From: Buchnera aphidicola (Schlechtendalia chinensis) | GTDB taxonomy: Bacteria; Pseudomonadota; Gammaproteobacteria; Enterobacterales; Enterobacteriaceae | Length of the DNA: 64,000 nt | NCBI RefSeq assembly: GCF_001648115.1 | Contig: NZ_CP011299.1 | Span: forward strand, 310,001-374,000 | Direction of reading: 5' to 3' | In this document: piece by piece, positions 43,545 through 52,777 of the stretch | How positions within the stretch are numbered: position 1 is the first letter of the stretch | Layout of the letters: every line of letters starts with the position of its first letter | Program-made: the position numbers and the translations under genes | Notes under the pieces: model-generated | What the model saw: only the letters and a program-made list of their open reading frames with translations | Databases searched by the model: none | What the model was told of the DNA's origin: nothing

Positions 43545-44210
43545 CTATTTATAAACAATAACACTATTTCTATCTTTAGCTATTCCTAATATTATAGTTC
43601 CATTATTTAATTTTACTTTTACTTCTTGACCTTCGTACGCATTGTTAATTGAGTTTCCTTCTGCAAAAATTGTAAAACCTGAACTTTTAATAATTACTGA
43701 GACTTTTTGATTTAGTTTAATTAACCAAATTGGGCAAAACAAACTTTTAGTTATAAATTCATTTTTTTTGATATCTTTTGTGCTTACTAAACCTAGTACA
43801 TCATTTTGATTGGTATATGCATCAACTGGAATTTTGTTTAAATGTCCATACTTAACAAAAATATCTTTATCAGTTATTTTTGTTCCTTTTACAATATTTC
43901 GAGAAGCTATAAAATATTCACCTATATTAATAAATTTTACTTTTAAAATATGGTAAGATTTTTCACAAATAACTTTAACATTATTAAATTCAGATGATTT
44001 TATAGAATCTAATAAAATAAATTTAGGAAACGGGCATGTTTCCCATGTTTTAGGAGAACAATCATTACATAAAACAATGATAGAATTATTAAAGTGGACA
44101 CGATCATATGCTTTCAGAAAACTAATTAAGTGCTCTTGAAAATCTTGTGCTTGTACTGAACAATGAATAAAAAAAAATAACAATAAAAATATACGCATTT
44201 TAAAGTTCAT
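43545..44210 (-). CDS. flgA: flagellar P-ring assembly chaperone FlgA
   Basis: Periplasmic chaperone needed for FlgI ring assembly. I start at ATG 44210 (MNFKMRIFLLLFFF): AGGAG is five bases upstream, and the start gives a clean signal peptide ending near VQAQD. The 221 aa match E. coli (219). The SAF-like domain has YFIASRNIVKGTKITDKDI, and the C-terminal beta domain GQEVKVKLNNGTIILG. Divergent from flgB as in E. coli, but flgM and flgN, which follow flgA in E. coli, are missing: the next gene is pyrC, four bases away. Confidence 0.93.
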   Translation of the reverse strand: MNFKMRIFLLLFFFIHCSVQAQDFQEHLISFLKAYDRVHFNNSIIVLCNDCSPKTWETCPFPKFILLDSIKSSEFNNVKVICEKSYHILKVKFINIGEYFIASRNIVKGTKITDKDIFVKYGHLNKIPVDAYTNQNDVLGLVSTKDIKKNEFITKSLFCPIWLIKLNQKVSVIIKSSGFTIFAEGNSINNAYEGQEVKVKLNNGTIILGIAKDRNSVIVYK

Positions 44211-44447
44211 ATTTTCTCCTAACATTATAAATAACCGAAAATCTAAAAAATCTATCAAATTTTTATTTAAAAAATATACGTATAATAATTTTTCTATAAA
44301 CATTAATTATAGTTTCTAAATAAATAACATTTTTTAAAACATTTAATACGTAATAATTAATTTCTAAAATTATTGAAATTTTATACACTTCTTAAATGGA
44401 ATATTATATTATTAAAATAACATTTTAAGAACGTTATAGGAAAAACT

Positions 44448-44852
44448 ATGTTAGATAAACTAGATCGAGCATTCGATTTTGATGCATTTATATTAAATTT
44501 GTATTCTTATCGGCAGGAACTACTAGCATCTAATATTGCAAATAGTGATACACCAAATTATCAACCATTAGACATAAACTTCTCTAAAATATTTAAGCAA
44601 CTATTAAATAAAAAACGTTTTAGTCAAGTAGACAATTTAACTCTTACTTCTAAAAACCATATTTCCATTTCAAAAAATAAAAAATTTAATAATTATAACG
44701 AACTTCTAAAAAAGGATTACATTATTAAAAAAGATAAAATAGACGTAGACTCTGAAAAAGTGAATTTCATAAATAATAGTTTATTATATCAAATGAACAT
44801 CACTTTTATAAATAACAAATTTAAAAATCTTATGAATGTATTAAAAGGATAA
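44448..44852 (+). CDS. flgB: flagellar basal-body rod protein FlgB
   Basis: Proximal rod subunit, secreted by the flagellar export apparatus without a signal peptide. It has the N-terminal rod-family motif LLASNIANSDTPNYQPLDINF (here residues 23-43, quoted partly as ASNIANSDTPNY). The 134 aa compare with 138 in E. coli. It is first in flgBC; flgC follows after three bases. Confidence 0.95.
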   Translation: MLDKLDRAFDFDAFILNLYSYRQELLASNIANSDTPNYQPLDINFSKIFKQLLNKKRFSQVDNLTLTSKNHISISKNKKFNNYNELLKKDYIIKKDKIDVDSEKVNFINNSLLYQMNITFINNKFKNLMNVLKG

Positions 44853-44855
44853 TAT

Positions 44856-45269
44856 ATGTCTTTATTAAACATATTCGACATTGCAAATTCAGCAATGACA
44901 GCACAATCTACAAAAATACAAATGCATGCTAGTAACTTGGCTAATATGGATAGTTTAGTTGAAAAAAATGGAAAATTATACCCATACATAGCAAAAAAAA
45001 TTATCTTTGAATTTGATGATACTAAGGATTCTATATTAGGAGGAGTAAAAGTTAAAGAAATAATAGAAGACACACAAACACCATTTAAAAAAGTATATGA
45101 TCCTAACAATCCAATTTCTGATTCACAAGGATTTGCTGAAATTTCAAACGTTAATATTATTACTGAAACTATTAATGCTATTTCAGCATCAAGAGCTTAT
45201 CAAGCTAATTTAGAAATGTTAAACACCGCAAAATCTATGTTTCTAAAAACATTAACAATAGGACAATAA
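44856..45269 (+). CDS. flgC: flagellar basal-body rod protein FlgC
   Basis: Proximal rod subunit. The N-terminal rod helix contains MHASNLANMDS, and the C-terminal coiled-coil motif is FAEISNVNIITETINAISASRAYQANLEMLNTAKSM (residues 90-125, quoted partly as EISNVNIITE and SRAYQANLE). The 137 aa compare with 134 in E. coli. In E. coli flgD and flgE follow; here the operon stops at a hairpin. Confidence 0.95.
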   Translation: MSLLNIFDIANSAMTAQSTKIQMHASNLANMDSLVEKNGKLYPYIAKKIIFEFDDTKDSILGGVKVKEIIEDTQTPFKKVYDPNNPISDSQGFAEISNVNIITETINAISASRAYQANLEMLNTAKSMFLKTLTIGQ

Positions 45270-45387
45270 ATATTATTTATCAAATTAAAAATATTATCAA
45301 ATATTTCTAAAAAACTTAAAAAACTAATAAAAACGTTATTTAATGTTAGTTTAAATGTTAAGCTATATCATTTCATAAATTGATATT

Positions 45388-45427
45388 AAAATAGTGTATT
45401 TTCTAAAAATAGATTTTACACTATTTT
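45388..45427 (+). terminator. hairpin after flgC, at the flgDE deletion
   Basis: Perfect 11-bp inverted repeat AAAATAGTGTA (45388-45398) and TACACTATTTT (45417-45427) with an 18-base loop. It lies in the 296-bp gap that replaces flgD and flgE and would end the flgBC transcript. Confidence 0.5.
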
Positions 45428-45471
45428 AAAAAAACTTTAAAAATTATTTTATTATGAAAATCATTTAGAAT

Positions 45472-45501
45472 TTGTAACATATCTAAAAAAGATGTTATAA
45501 T
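45472..45501 (+). promoter_or_regulatory. putative sigma-70 promoter of flgF
   Basis: TTGTAA at 45472-45477 and TATAAT at 45496-45501 are separated by 18 bases, about 65 bp before the flgF ATG. The -10 box is a perfect consensus. A housekeeping promoter here would let flgF-flgJ be expressed without the lost flagellar cascade. Confidence 0.5.
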
Positions 45502-45565
45502 AAAAAAATATTTATACATCAATTCAACTATTTACTTAAATTTCAACTTTTAATATTGTAAAATT

Positions 45566-46306
45566 ATGAAACCATTAACACAAATAATAATGATGTCTTC
45601 TAGAAGACTCTTAGATAATCAAGAAATACTAGCTAATAATATATCCAACGCATCTACTACAGGGTTTAAAGCGAAATTACTATCTCGAAACGTTATATTA
45701 GAGAATAGAAATGATAAAGAAAGTAATTATTTACCCGAAATGACGTATGATCAAACACAGGGTCTTTTTAGAAATACTTCACGACCATTAGACTTTTCCA
45801 TAAAAGACAAAGATGGATGGTTAGCAGTACAAGTTAATAATAATGAAATAGCCTATACTAAAAATGGACATCTACAAATAAATAAAAATCAACAGATATG
45901 CAGTCAAAACAATGTAGTTATAGGGGAAAACGGACCTATAACAGTTCCAGATTATTCTGACATAAAAATATTATCTGATGGTACAATAAGTATTTCAAAC
46001 AATGATAAGAATTTTGATCAAAAAATAGATAAAATTAGGTTAGTTCGTATTGACTCAAAAAATTTAAAATATAGTAATAATGGTTTATATTTTTTAAAAG
46101 ATAAAAATCAAATTAATTCAGAATTGAAAAATAATGATAATATAAATATATTACCAGAAACACTAGAAGACAGCAACGTAAATTTGCCTGAAAGTATAGT
46201 AGATATGATTTCAGATTCTAGAATGTTCGATATTTATATGAAAATTTTAATGCATCGTGATGAAAGTTTACAACTTATCAATAAATTTTTAAACGTTAAT
46301 AATTAA
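45566..46306 (+). CDS. flgF: flagellar basal-body rod protein FlgF
   Basis: Proximal/middle rod protein. The N terminus has LANNISNASTTGFKAKL, and the central region YTKNGHLQINKNQQI is typical of FlgF/FlgG. The C-terminal helix is more diverged (SNVNLPESIVDMISDSRMFDIYMKILMHRDE, residues about 205-235). The 246 aa compare with 251 in E. coli. flgG follows after 15 bp. Confidence 0.93.
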   Translation: MKPLTQIIMMSSRRLLDNQEILANNISNASTTGFKAKLLSRNVILENRNDKESNYLPEMTYDQTQGLFRNTSRPLDFSIKDKDGWLAVQVNNNEIAYTKNGHLQINKNQQICSQNNVVIGENGPITVPDYSDIKILSDGTISISNNDKNFDQKIDKIRLVRIDSKNLKYSNNGLYFLKDKNQINSELKNNDNINILPETLEDSNVNLPESIVDMISDSRMFDIYMKILMHRDESLQLINKFLNVNN

Positions 46307-46321
46307 GAGGAAACACACTAT

Positions 46322-47104
46322 ATGATACCTTCTTTATGGATAGCAAAAACTGGGTTAGATGCACAACAAATTAATATGAACGTTATTTCTAATAATTTAG
46401 CTAATGTGAGTACAAATGGATTCAAGCGCTCTCGAGCAATGTTTGAAGATTTAATTTATCATACAATAAGACAACCTGGATCACAATCATCAGGTGATAC
46501 TACTTTACCATCAGGTCTACAAATGGGTATAGGAGTTAGACCTGTTTCTACAGAAAGAATTCATAATCAAGGACATTTATCTAAAACTGATTCTTCAAAA
46601 GACATCGCTATACATGGGAATGGATTTTTTCAAGTACTACTTCCAGATGGAAGCTTAGCTTATACCCGGGACGGATCCTTTCAAGTAGATCAAAACGGAC
46701 AATTAGTAACTAATAGTGGATTTCCTATTCAACCAATTATTATAATCCCATCTGATAGTACTAATATGCATGTAGGAAGAGACGGTATAGTTACTGTTAC
46801 TACACAGGGTAAATCTCAACCAGTGCATAGAGGGCAACTAAATCTTGTAAACTTTACAAATAGCTCTGGATTATCAAACTTAGGAGAAAATTTGTATCAA
46901 GAAACTGAAGCTTCTGGTAGTCCTATGTTAGCGTTACCTGGTACAAACGGAACAGGACTGTTATATCAAGGATATGTAGAAACTTCTAATGTTAATATTG
47001 CAGAAGAACTCGTGAACATGATTCAAACTCAACGCGCTTATGAAATTAATAGTAAAGTAATTACCACATCTGATCAAATGCTACAAAAGTTATCTCAATT
47101 ATAA
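46322..47104 (+). CDS. flgG: flagellar distal rod protein FlgG
   Basis: Distal rod subunit, 260 aa, the same length as E. coli and the best conserved flagellar protein here. It has the N-terminal [25 protein letters not shown] region (residues 20-45), [17 protein letters not shown], and the C-terminal [23 protein letters not shown] motif. AGAGGAAA provides the ribosome-binding site. In a normal flagellum FlgG carries the hook; no hook gene is present in this cluster. Confidence 0.97.
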   Translation: MIPSLWIAKTGLDAQQINMNVISNNLANVSTNGFKRSRAMFEDLIYHTIRQPGSQSSGDTTLPSGLQMGIGVRPVSTERIHNQGHLSKTDSSKDIAIHGNGFFQVLLPDGSLAYTRDGSFQVDQNGQLVTNSGFPIQPIIIIPSDSTNMHVGRDGIVTVTTQGKSQPVHRGQLNLVNFTNSSGLSNLGENLYQETEASGSPMLALPGTNGTGLLYQGYVETSNVNIAEELVNMIQTQRAYEINSKVITTSDQMLQKLSQL

Positions 47105-47171
47105 TATTTAATTTTTATACCATAAACTATAAAAATTTCATTAAATTGTTATTATTTTAGGGCAATATTTT

Positions 47172-47876
47172 GTGATTATATTACTTAATTTTAAAATTAG
47201 ACATCATTTAATACTTATGTTTCTTTTATTACTAAATGGATGTGCTTTAAGTTCACATACAACTTTATATAAATATAAACCGAAATCTCCATGTTTATCT
47301 CAAAAATGGCCAAGTTTAATTAAAAATTCTAGTTATCAGGAAAATGAAATAAACAAAAATCTCTTTGAACCACTTTTTGAAGATTATAGACCGCATAATG
47401 TAGGAGACACTATTACTGTAATTTTACAAGAAAGTATTAGTACAAGTAATAATTCATCTAATAATTTAAGTCATAACGAAAATACTAATCTTGGAGTAGA
47501 TTTTGGAAACGATCGCTCAAAAAATAATTCCTCAATTTCTCCAGGATTGAATGGATTTGTTAAAAATGATTTTGTAGGATCTGGGAGTTCTTTTTCAAAT
47601 AATAAATTTACAGGATTAATTACCGTAACCATTAATGACATTTTATCTAATGGAAATTTAGTAGTATCAGGAGAAAAAAAAATTTCAGTTAATTCAGAAG
47701 TAGAAACAATCCATTTTTCAGGTATAATTAATCCTCGTACTATTTCTAAAGGCAATTCTGTAGTTTCTACTCAAATAGCTAATGCTCATATTGAATATAA
47801 AAGTGAAGGTTTTATTAATAAAAAACTTAACATTGGTTGGCTTCAGCGCTTAATTTTAAGTATTTTCTCTTTTTAA
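47172..47876 (+). CDS. flgH: flagellar L-ring lipoprotein FlgH
   Basis: Outer-membrane ring lipoprotein. GTG start at 47172; a later ATG at 47217 is possible. The lipobox LLLNGC places the lipidated Cys at about residue 24. Conserved core: FEDYRPHNVGDTITVILQE (residues about 70-88), the GLITVTINDILSNGNLVVSGEK strand and the C-terminal IGWLQRLILSIF. The 234 aa compare with 232 in E. coli. Confidence 0.94.
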   Translation: MIILLNFKIRHHLILMFLLLLNGCALSSHTTLYKYKPKSPCLSQKWPSLIKNSSYQENEINKNLFEPLFEDYRPHNVGDTITVILQESISTSNNSSNNLSHNENTNLGVDFGNDRSKNNSSISPGLNGFVKNDFVGSGSSFSNNKFTGLITVTINDILSNGNLVVSGEKKISVNSEVETIHFSGIINPRTISKGNSVVSTQIANAHIEYKSEGFINKKLNIGWLQRLILSIFSF

Positions 47877-47915
47877 AAAATCAGTGTTCTAAAAATACAA
47901 TATTTTTAAAAAATT

Positions 47916-47944
47916 TTGAAAGACATTGGTCTTTATTGTAAAAT
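47916..47944 (+). promoter_or_regulatory. putative sigma-70 promoter upstream of flgI
   Basis: TTGAAA (47916-47921) and TAAAAT (47939-47944), spacing 17, about 40 bp before the flgI ATG. The spacer contains a small hairpin (AAAGAC-attg-GTCTTT) that could instead end the flgH transcript. Confidence 0.4.
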
Positions 47945-47983
47945 ATTTGATCAGTTTATAACCAACCAATTATAAGGCATATT

Positions 47984-49096
47984 ATGTCTAAAAAAATATT
48001 ATTAAAATATGTTTTCATAATGTTTTCTCTAATAATTTTGAATACACATGCAGATAAGATAAGAGACTTAATAACTATTCAAGGAACACGCGATAATCAA
48101 CTTATAGGTTATGGATTAATCGCAGGTTTAAACGGAACTGGTGATGATACCACCAACATTCCATATACTGTTAATACACTTAAAAATATGCTAGCTCAAC
48201 TAGGAATCGAATTTTCTTCAGAAAAAAATATACAGCTTAAAAATATTGCTGCAGTTATGGTAACTGCAAAATATCCAAGTTTTATTCATAAAGGACAAAA
48301 AATAGATGTATTTGTGTCTTCTATTGGAAATGCAAAAAGTTTAAAAGGAGGGATATTATTAATGACTCCTTTGAGAAGTATCAATAATCAAATATACGCT
48401 ATTGCTCAAGGAAGTATTACAGTTAACGAACAACATTATCCTCAAAATCTAATTTTATCAAATTCAGATAATCAATACAATAGTGGAAAAATAATTGACG
48501 GAGCTATCGTAGAAAAAGAAATGAGTGTTAATTTTGGAAATAAAAAAATTGTAATTTTACAGCTTAATAACGAAGATTTTGCTTTAGTTCAAAAAATTAG
48601 TGATAAAATTAATAATCAATATCCAAACTCTTCTATCGCATTGAACTCTAGAACAATACAATTATATACTCCAAAAAATAATACTTCTCAAGTTCGAATG
48701 TTATCAAATATTCAAAATATTGAAATTGATTTACCTGTTCAAGACGCAAAAGTTATTATTAATACCAAAACTGGAGACATCGTTATGAATCGTGAGGTAA
48801 AAATTAATTCATGTGCAGTAGCACATGGTAACATATCCATGATTATTAATGATGCTAAACACCATCGACGTCATTTTGAACCCGTAATTTACGAAAGCAG
48901 CAACCATTTAAAAGAAATAAATAACAGAAGCGATTATTATAATGAAAATGAAGTTAAGTATATAAATCAAGCAGTCAATCTTAATAACATAGTTCACGCA
49001 CTGAATTCTCTTGGAATTAAACCTGTAGAATTAATATCAATTTTACAAGCTATGCATGATGTAGGATGCTTACGTGCCAAAATCGAGGTTATATAA
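47984..49096 (+). CDS. flgI: flagellar P-ring protein FlgI
   Basis: Periplasmic ring protein around the rod. It has a signal peptide (residues 1-23, cleavage near THA-DK), then IRDLITIQGTRDNQLIGYGL and GLNGTGDDT as in E. coli. The C-terminal conserved motif NLNNIVHALNSLGIKPVELISILQAM supports full length (370 aa; E. coli 365). flgJ begins two bases after its stop. FlgA, its dedicated chaperone, is also retained. Confidence 0.97.
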   Translation: MSKKILLKYVFIMFSLIILNTHADKIRDLITIQGTRDNQLIGYGLIAGLNGTGDDTTNIPYTVNTLKNMLAQLGIEFSSEKNIQLKNIAAVMVTAKYPSFIHKGQKIDVFVSSIGNAKSLKGGILLMTPLRSINNQIYAIAQGSITVNEQHYPQNLILSNSDNQYNSGKIIDGAIVEKEMSVNFGNKKIVILQLNNEDFALVQKISDKINNQYPNSSIALNSRTIQLYTPKNNTSQVRMLSNIQNIEIDLPVQDAKVIINTKTGDIVMNREVKINSCAVAHGNISMIINDAKHHRRHFEPVIYESSNHLKEINNRSDYYNENEVKYINQAVNLNNIVHALNSLGIKPVELISILQAMHDVGCLRAKIEVI

Positions 49097-49098
49097 AT

Positions 49099-49431
49099 AT
49101 GGATAATAAATTTTATCTTTCTGTAAATCACATATATTCTAATTTCAAAAATGTAAATGAATTTAAAAATGTTGAAAGAAACAATGCAAAACAAACCAAA
49201 AAAGTAGCAAAACAAATAGAAGGGCTTTTTCTTTACATGATACTAAAAAATATGAGAAATAGCTGTTTAAAAGATGTTTCAATCAATAAAAATCAAGAAC
49301 TCATGTATACAGATATGTATGATCAATTTATTGCTCAGAAAATGAGCGAAAGAGGATTAGGATTTTCAAAAATAATTGAAGAGCAAATTAACATAATAAA
49401 CAACAATAACCGAGAACAATTAAATTACTAA
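49099..49431 (+). CDS. flgJ: FlgJ rod-capping domain only
   Basis: In E. coli FlgJ (313 aa) the N-terminal half caps and assembles the rod and the C-terminal half is a muramidase. This 110-aa protein keeps only the rod-cap part: AKQIEGLFLYMILKNMRNS, NQELMYTDMYDQFIAQKMSERG and GFSKIIEEQI. I start at ATG 49099, just after flgI, rather than the in-frame ATG 49066 inside flgI. No muramidase remnant follows. flgK and flgL, which follow in E. coli, are absent. Confidence 0.93.
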   Translation: MDNKFYLSVNHIYSNFKNVNEFKNVERNNAKQTKKVAKQIEGLFLYMILKNMRNSCLKDVSINKNQELMYTDMYDQFIAQKMSERGLGFSKIIEEQINIINNNNREQLNY

Positions 49432-49883
49432 ATTAATTGAATATTTTGTGTAAAAATTTAGTTTAAAAAACTTTCCAAAATTTGTATACTGTTTTAAATG
49501 AAATTATTTATAGTTTTTAAAATTAGTATTCTACATGTTAAATATTGCATAAAGTAAAATATGCTTATTATAAAAAATTCTATACTAATATTCATCCCAT
49601 GATTTTTCCAAAACATCATATAAATTTTTCATGGGAGAGCTATTTGTAATCGAAATTATATAATGTGCTTACTTTTAAAAACCATTAGATATAAATTCAT
49701 TATTTTAAATTTTATTGGAAATTTTCACATTCTAATTTATATACATCTTAAAAAAATAAAATAAAATGTTTTTTTAATAAGATTTTTGAGTTCTATGAAA
49801 TATTAAATTGTTAAAATTTCTTAAAGCTCTCTGTTCTATACATCTTAAAATATAGAAATATTTAAGACAATTATTCTAGCTAT
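49432..49883. other. 452-bp gap between flgJ and rne with decayed sequence
   Basis: This interval replaces flgK/flgL and the 3' part of rne. The rne-proximal end holds a recognisable remnant (49774-49860). A 7-bp GC-richer inverted repeat, CCCATGA (49596-49602) with TCATGGG (49629-49635), lies midway and may be a terminator between convergent genes. No flgK remnant was recognised. Confidence 0.5.
49774..49860 (-). pseudogene. rne: decayed remnant of the rne small domain
   Basis: Out of frame with the rne ORF, the minus strand encodes a segment reading YFYILRCIEQRALRNF. This aligns with SLSILRLIEEEALKEN just after the Zn-link in E. coli RNase E, and the segment sits at the same distance downstream. 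It runs to a stop at 49774-49776 with no recognisable continuation. It shows that the truncation of rne is a decay event, not a natural end. Confidence 0.6.
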
Positions 49884-51116
49884 TTAAAATCTATTACATT
49901 TAGAACAAAAATTTCGGTTAATTTTATTCATGGACGAATTTAACCTCTGCCTAGACATTTCTAACAAACCAAACTTAGAAATCGTTCCAATTTGAATACG
50001 TGCGCGATCATTTTTTAAAATTTTTCGAAAATGATTTATTACTAATCTTTTATGAAGAGGTGCTGTCATATCAATAAAATCGATTACAATTAGACCTCCT
50101 AAATCTCGCAATCGCAATTGACGTGAAATTTCATTAGCAGCTTCTAAATTTGTACTAAGTGCTGTTTCTTCAATATCTAAACCTTTATTAGAACGAAAAG
50201 AATTGATATCAATAGCAGTTAACGCTTCTAAAGTATCAATAGTAATGGACCCACCTGAAGGAAGTATTATATTACGTTGAAAGATAGAATTAATTTGAGA
50301 TTCTATTTGATAATAACTAAATAAAGAACTGGTTCCAGTATATAATTTAATTCTATCTCTAAAATTACTTTTTCCTAGTAAAGATATGTATTGATATATA
50401 CAAACTAAAAATTTTGAATCATCAACGATAACTTCTTGAATATCATGATAAAGATAATCTCGTAAAGCTCGAAATATTATATTATTTTCTTGATAAATTA
50501 AACACGGCGAACAATTAGATTGATAAGCTTCTTTAATTTTCTTCCAATTTTGCAATTGACACATTAAATCGATTTGTAAGATTTCTACTGATTTTCCCAG
50601 ACTGGCTGTTCGAAAGATTATTCCCATTTCAATAGGAACTTTTAATAGAAGTAAAGTTTTTTTTATACTATTTCTATATTTTCCACTTATTTTTCTTGAT
50701 ATCCCTAAAAATCCTGGATTTTTAGGAAATAATACTATATAACTGCCAGCTAAACTTATAAAAGTGGTTAACAAAGCACACTTGTTTCCTCTTTCTTCTT
50801 TATTAACTTGAACAATACACTCTTGTCCTTTTTTTAAAACATTTTTTATATTGTAACGATTTTTTGTTATATTTTTATTAAAAAAATATTCACAAGAAAT
50901 TTCTCTAAATGGTAAAAATCCATTTTTGCATGTTCCGTAGTCAACAAATACTGCTTCTAAACTGGGTACAATATGAACTATTTTACCTTTATAAACACTT
51001 GACTTTTTCCGTTTATGATTAACGTCCTCAACATCAAAATTATACAATTTTTGATTTTCTATGAGAGCAATACGCGACCTACTCTTCTTAGTAATGTTTA
51101 TTAACATTTTCTTCAT
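49884..51116 (-). CDS. rne: ribonuclease E, truncated at the Zn-link
   Basis: Single-strand endoribonuclease for mRNA decay and rRNA/tRNA processing. I start at ATG 51116 (MKKMLINITKK), matching E. coli; 24 extra codons upstream are unlikely. Domains: S1 (IYKG-like VYKGKIVHIVPSLEAVFVDYG), 5' sensor/RNase H-like region, and the DNase I-like catalytic part with AIDINSFR and LIVIDFIDM holding the two metal-binding Asp. The protein stops at residue 410, three residues after the Zn-link cysteines C404 and C407, which occupy the E. coli positions. The small domain, membrane anchor and degradosome scaffold (E. coli 1061 aa) are absent. Confidence 0.93.
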   Translation of the reverse strand: MKKMLINITKKSRSRIALIENQKLYNFDVEDVNHKRKKSSVYKGKIVHIVPSLEAVFVDYGTCKNGFLPFREISCEYFFNKNITKNRYNIKNVLKKGQECIVQVNKEERGNKCALLTTFISLAGSYIVLFPKNPGFLGISRKISGKYRNSIKKTLLLLKVPIEMGIIFRTASLGKSVEILQIDLMCQLQNWKKIKEAYQSNCSPCLIYQENNIIFRALRDYLYHDIQEVIVDDSKFLVCIYQYISLLGKSNFRDRIKLYTGTSSLFSYYQIESQINSIFQRNIILPSGGSITIDTLEALTAIDINSFRSNKGLDIEETALSTNLEAANEISRQLRLRDLGGLIVIDFIDMTAPLHKRLVINHFRKILKNDRARIQIGTISKFGLLEMSRQRLNSSMNKINRNFCSKCNRF

Positions 51117-51439
51117 TACAAAATTCTCAATTTTCAAATTTATAAAAAACGTATAAATTTCTGCGTTAACACGTTTACATATTCCCATGTTAGTAAAGCA
51201 AGATCAAAACAATTCTATTATTACTTTTAACTTTTAGAATTATCACTACTTTAGTATAACAAAACCTATAACGATAACTAATTTTAACAAAGATAAAATA
51301 TAATTTAGCTACATTGTCAAATTCATTTTTATATCTAATATACTATTTCAAAATTTTAGTTTATCTTAAAACCATAAATATGTTAAAAAATGCTTTAAAA
51401 ATTTTCAAAAACACATTTTAATTTTTAGGACAATAAAAT

Positions 51440-52408
51440 ATGAGTAATAATTTTCCTATATCATTTTTACGTATTACTGAAGAAAATGAAAAGCAAAGAA
51501 TAGATAACTTTTTAAAAAAAAAATTTAAAAAAACACCAAAAAGCATAATTTATAAAATATTAAGAACTGGACAAGTAAGAATAAACAAAATGCGTGTAAA
51601 ACCTAAATACAAGTTGAAAATAGGAGACCATATTAGAATCCCCCCTTTAAAGAAAACATACCAAATAAAAAAAGGCATTCCACCAAATTCGAAATTATAT
51701 TCTTTATTATCTGACAACATTTTGTATGAAGACGATTGTTTATTAGTATTAAATAAACCTTCTGGTTTAGCAGTACATAGTGGAAGTGGAATAAAATTTG
51801 GAGTAATTGAGTATCTCAGAATATTGAAAAACATAAATACATATTTTGACTTAGTTCATAGATTGGATAGAGAAACATCAGGCGTTCTAATTATAGCTAA
51901 AAAACGCTCAGTTTTACGAGATTTACACAAACAACTCAGAGAACGAAAAATTATAAAAAAATATTTAGCTTTAGTACATGGACAGTGGCCAAAACATTTA
52001 ACATGCATTTCCGCTCCTTTACTAAAAGTAATATCAAAATATGATCATGTAGTTACAATTAATCATATTCACGGAAAAACTTCAAAAACCTTTTTTAAAA
52101 TACAAGAAATATATGATAATAATACTTTGATGTTAATCACTCCAAAAACTGGAAGAACTCATCAAATTCGAGCGCATGCTAAATATGCAAATCATCCGAT
52201 AGTGTTAGATAAAAAATACGGAAAAGCTAATTTAGATAATATTATTAATAATAACTTATCTATTAATAGAATATTGTTACATTCTACTTCCGTTAATTTT
52301 TTTCATCCAATAAAACAAGAATTTATAAACGTAATAGCACCTCTAGATATAGCTTTTAAGAAAGTTTTAAATAATCTCAAAAAAATGTCTCGAATACAAG
52401 AAATATAA
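51440..52408 (+). CDS. rluC: 23S rRNA pseudouridine synthase RluC
   Basis: Makes pseudouridine at 23S positions 955, 2504 and 2580 in E. coli. The N-terminal S4 domain (RIDNFLKKKFKKTPKSII, residues about 20-37) is followed by the catalytic VHRLDRETSGVLIIAK with the nucleophilic Asp, and TPKTGRTHQIRAHAKYANHPI. The 322 aa match E. coli (319). Divergent from rne, as in E. coli. Confidence 0.96.
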   Translation: MSNNFPISFLRITEENEKQRIDNFLKKKFKKTPKSIIYKILRTGQVRINKMRVKPKYKLKIGDHIRIPPLKKTYQIKKGIPPNSKLYSLLSDNILYEDDCLLVLNKPSGLAVHSGSGIKFGVIEYLRILKNINTYFDLVHRLDRETSGVLIIAKKRSVLRDLHKQLRERKIIKKYLALVHGQWPKHLTCISAPLLKVISKYDHVVTINHIHGKTSKTFFKIQEIYDNNTLMLITPKTGRTHQIRAHAKYANHPIVLDKKYGKANLDNIINNNLSINRILLHSTSVNFFHPIKQEFINVIAPLDIAFKKVLNNLKKMSRIQEI

Positions 52409-52572
52409 TTAAAACGTTATAAATGACATTTTTTTATAAAAATTTTTAAAATTATTATTTATATAATAATCAAAATTTTGAACTAAATATAATAACTTAT
52501 ACATTACTATACTATGATTAAAGTATATAATATGTTTTATAAAAATGTTATAACATAAAATGGATATATAAA

Positions 52573-52737
52573 ATGGCTGTACAAAAAAATAAACCTACTC
52601 GATCTAAGAGAGGTATGCGAAGATCCCATGATCATTTAAAAATCCCATCTTTATCTATCGATCGAACTTCAGGAGAAACACATATAAGACATCACATTAC
52701 TGCAAAAAAATATTATAAAGGTATAAAAGTATTATAA
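52573..52737 (+). CDS. rpmF: 50S ribosomal protein L32
   Basis: A 54-codon frame beginning [20 protein letters not shown], the diagnostic N terminus of bL32; the C terminus reads [10 protein letters not shown] with the conserved TGExHxxHxI pattern. E. coli L32 has 57 aa. In E. coli it is followed by plsX, fabH and fabD; here plsX and fabH are missing and fabD is next. Confidence 0.97.
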   Translation: MAVQKNKPTRSKRGMRRSHDHLKIPSLSIDRTSGETHIRHHITAKKYYKGIKVL

Positions 52738-52777
52738 TAGTTGTTTGTTACATAATAAATTTCAAGTATTTTAAAAT

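Noticed and set aside
47471..47755. 94-codon minus-strand ORF inside flgH
   Set aside because: Antisense shadow of a well-conserved lipoprotein gene.
49560..49640. Short minus-strand peptide frame beginning MKNLYDVLEK in the flgJ-rne gap
   Set aside because: Only 15 codons, no ribosome-binding site, overlaps an inverted repeat; it matched neither RNase E nor FlgK.
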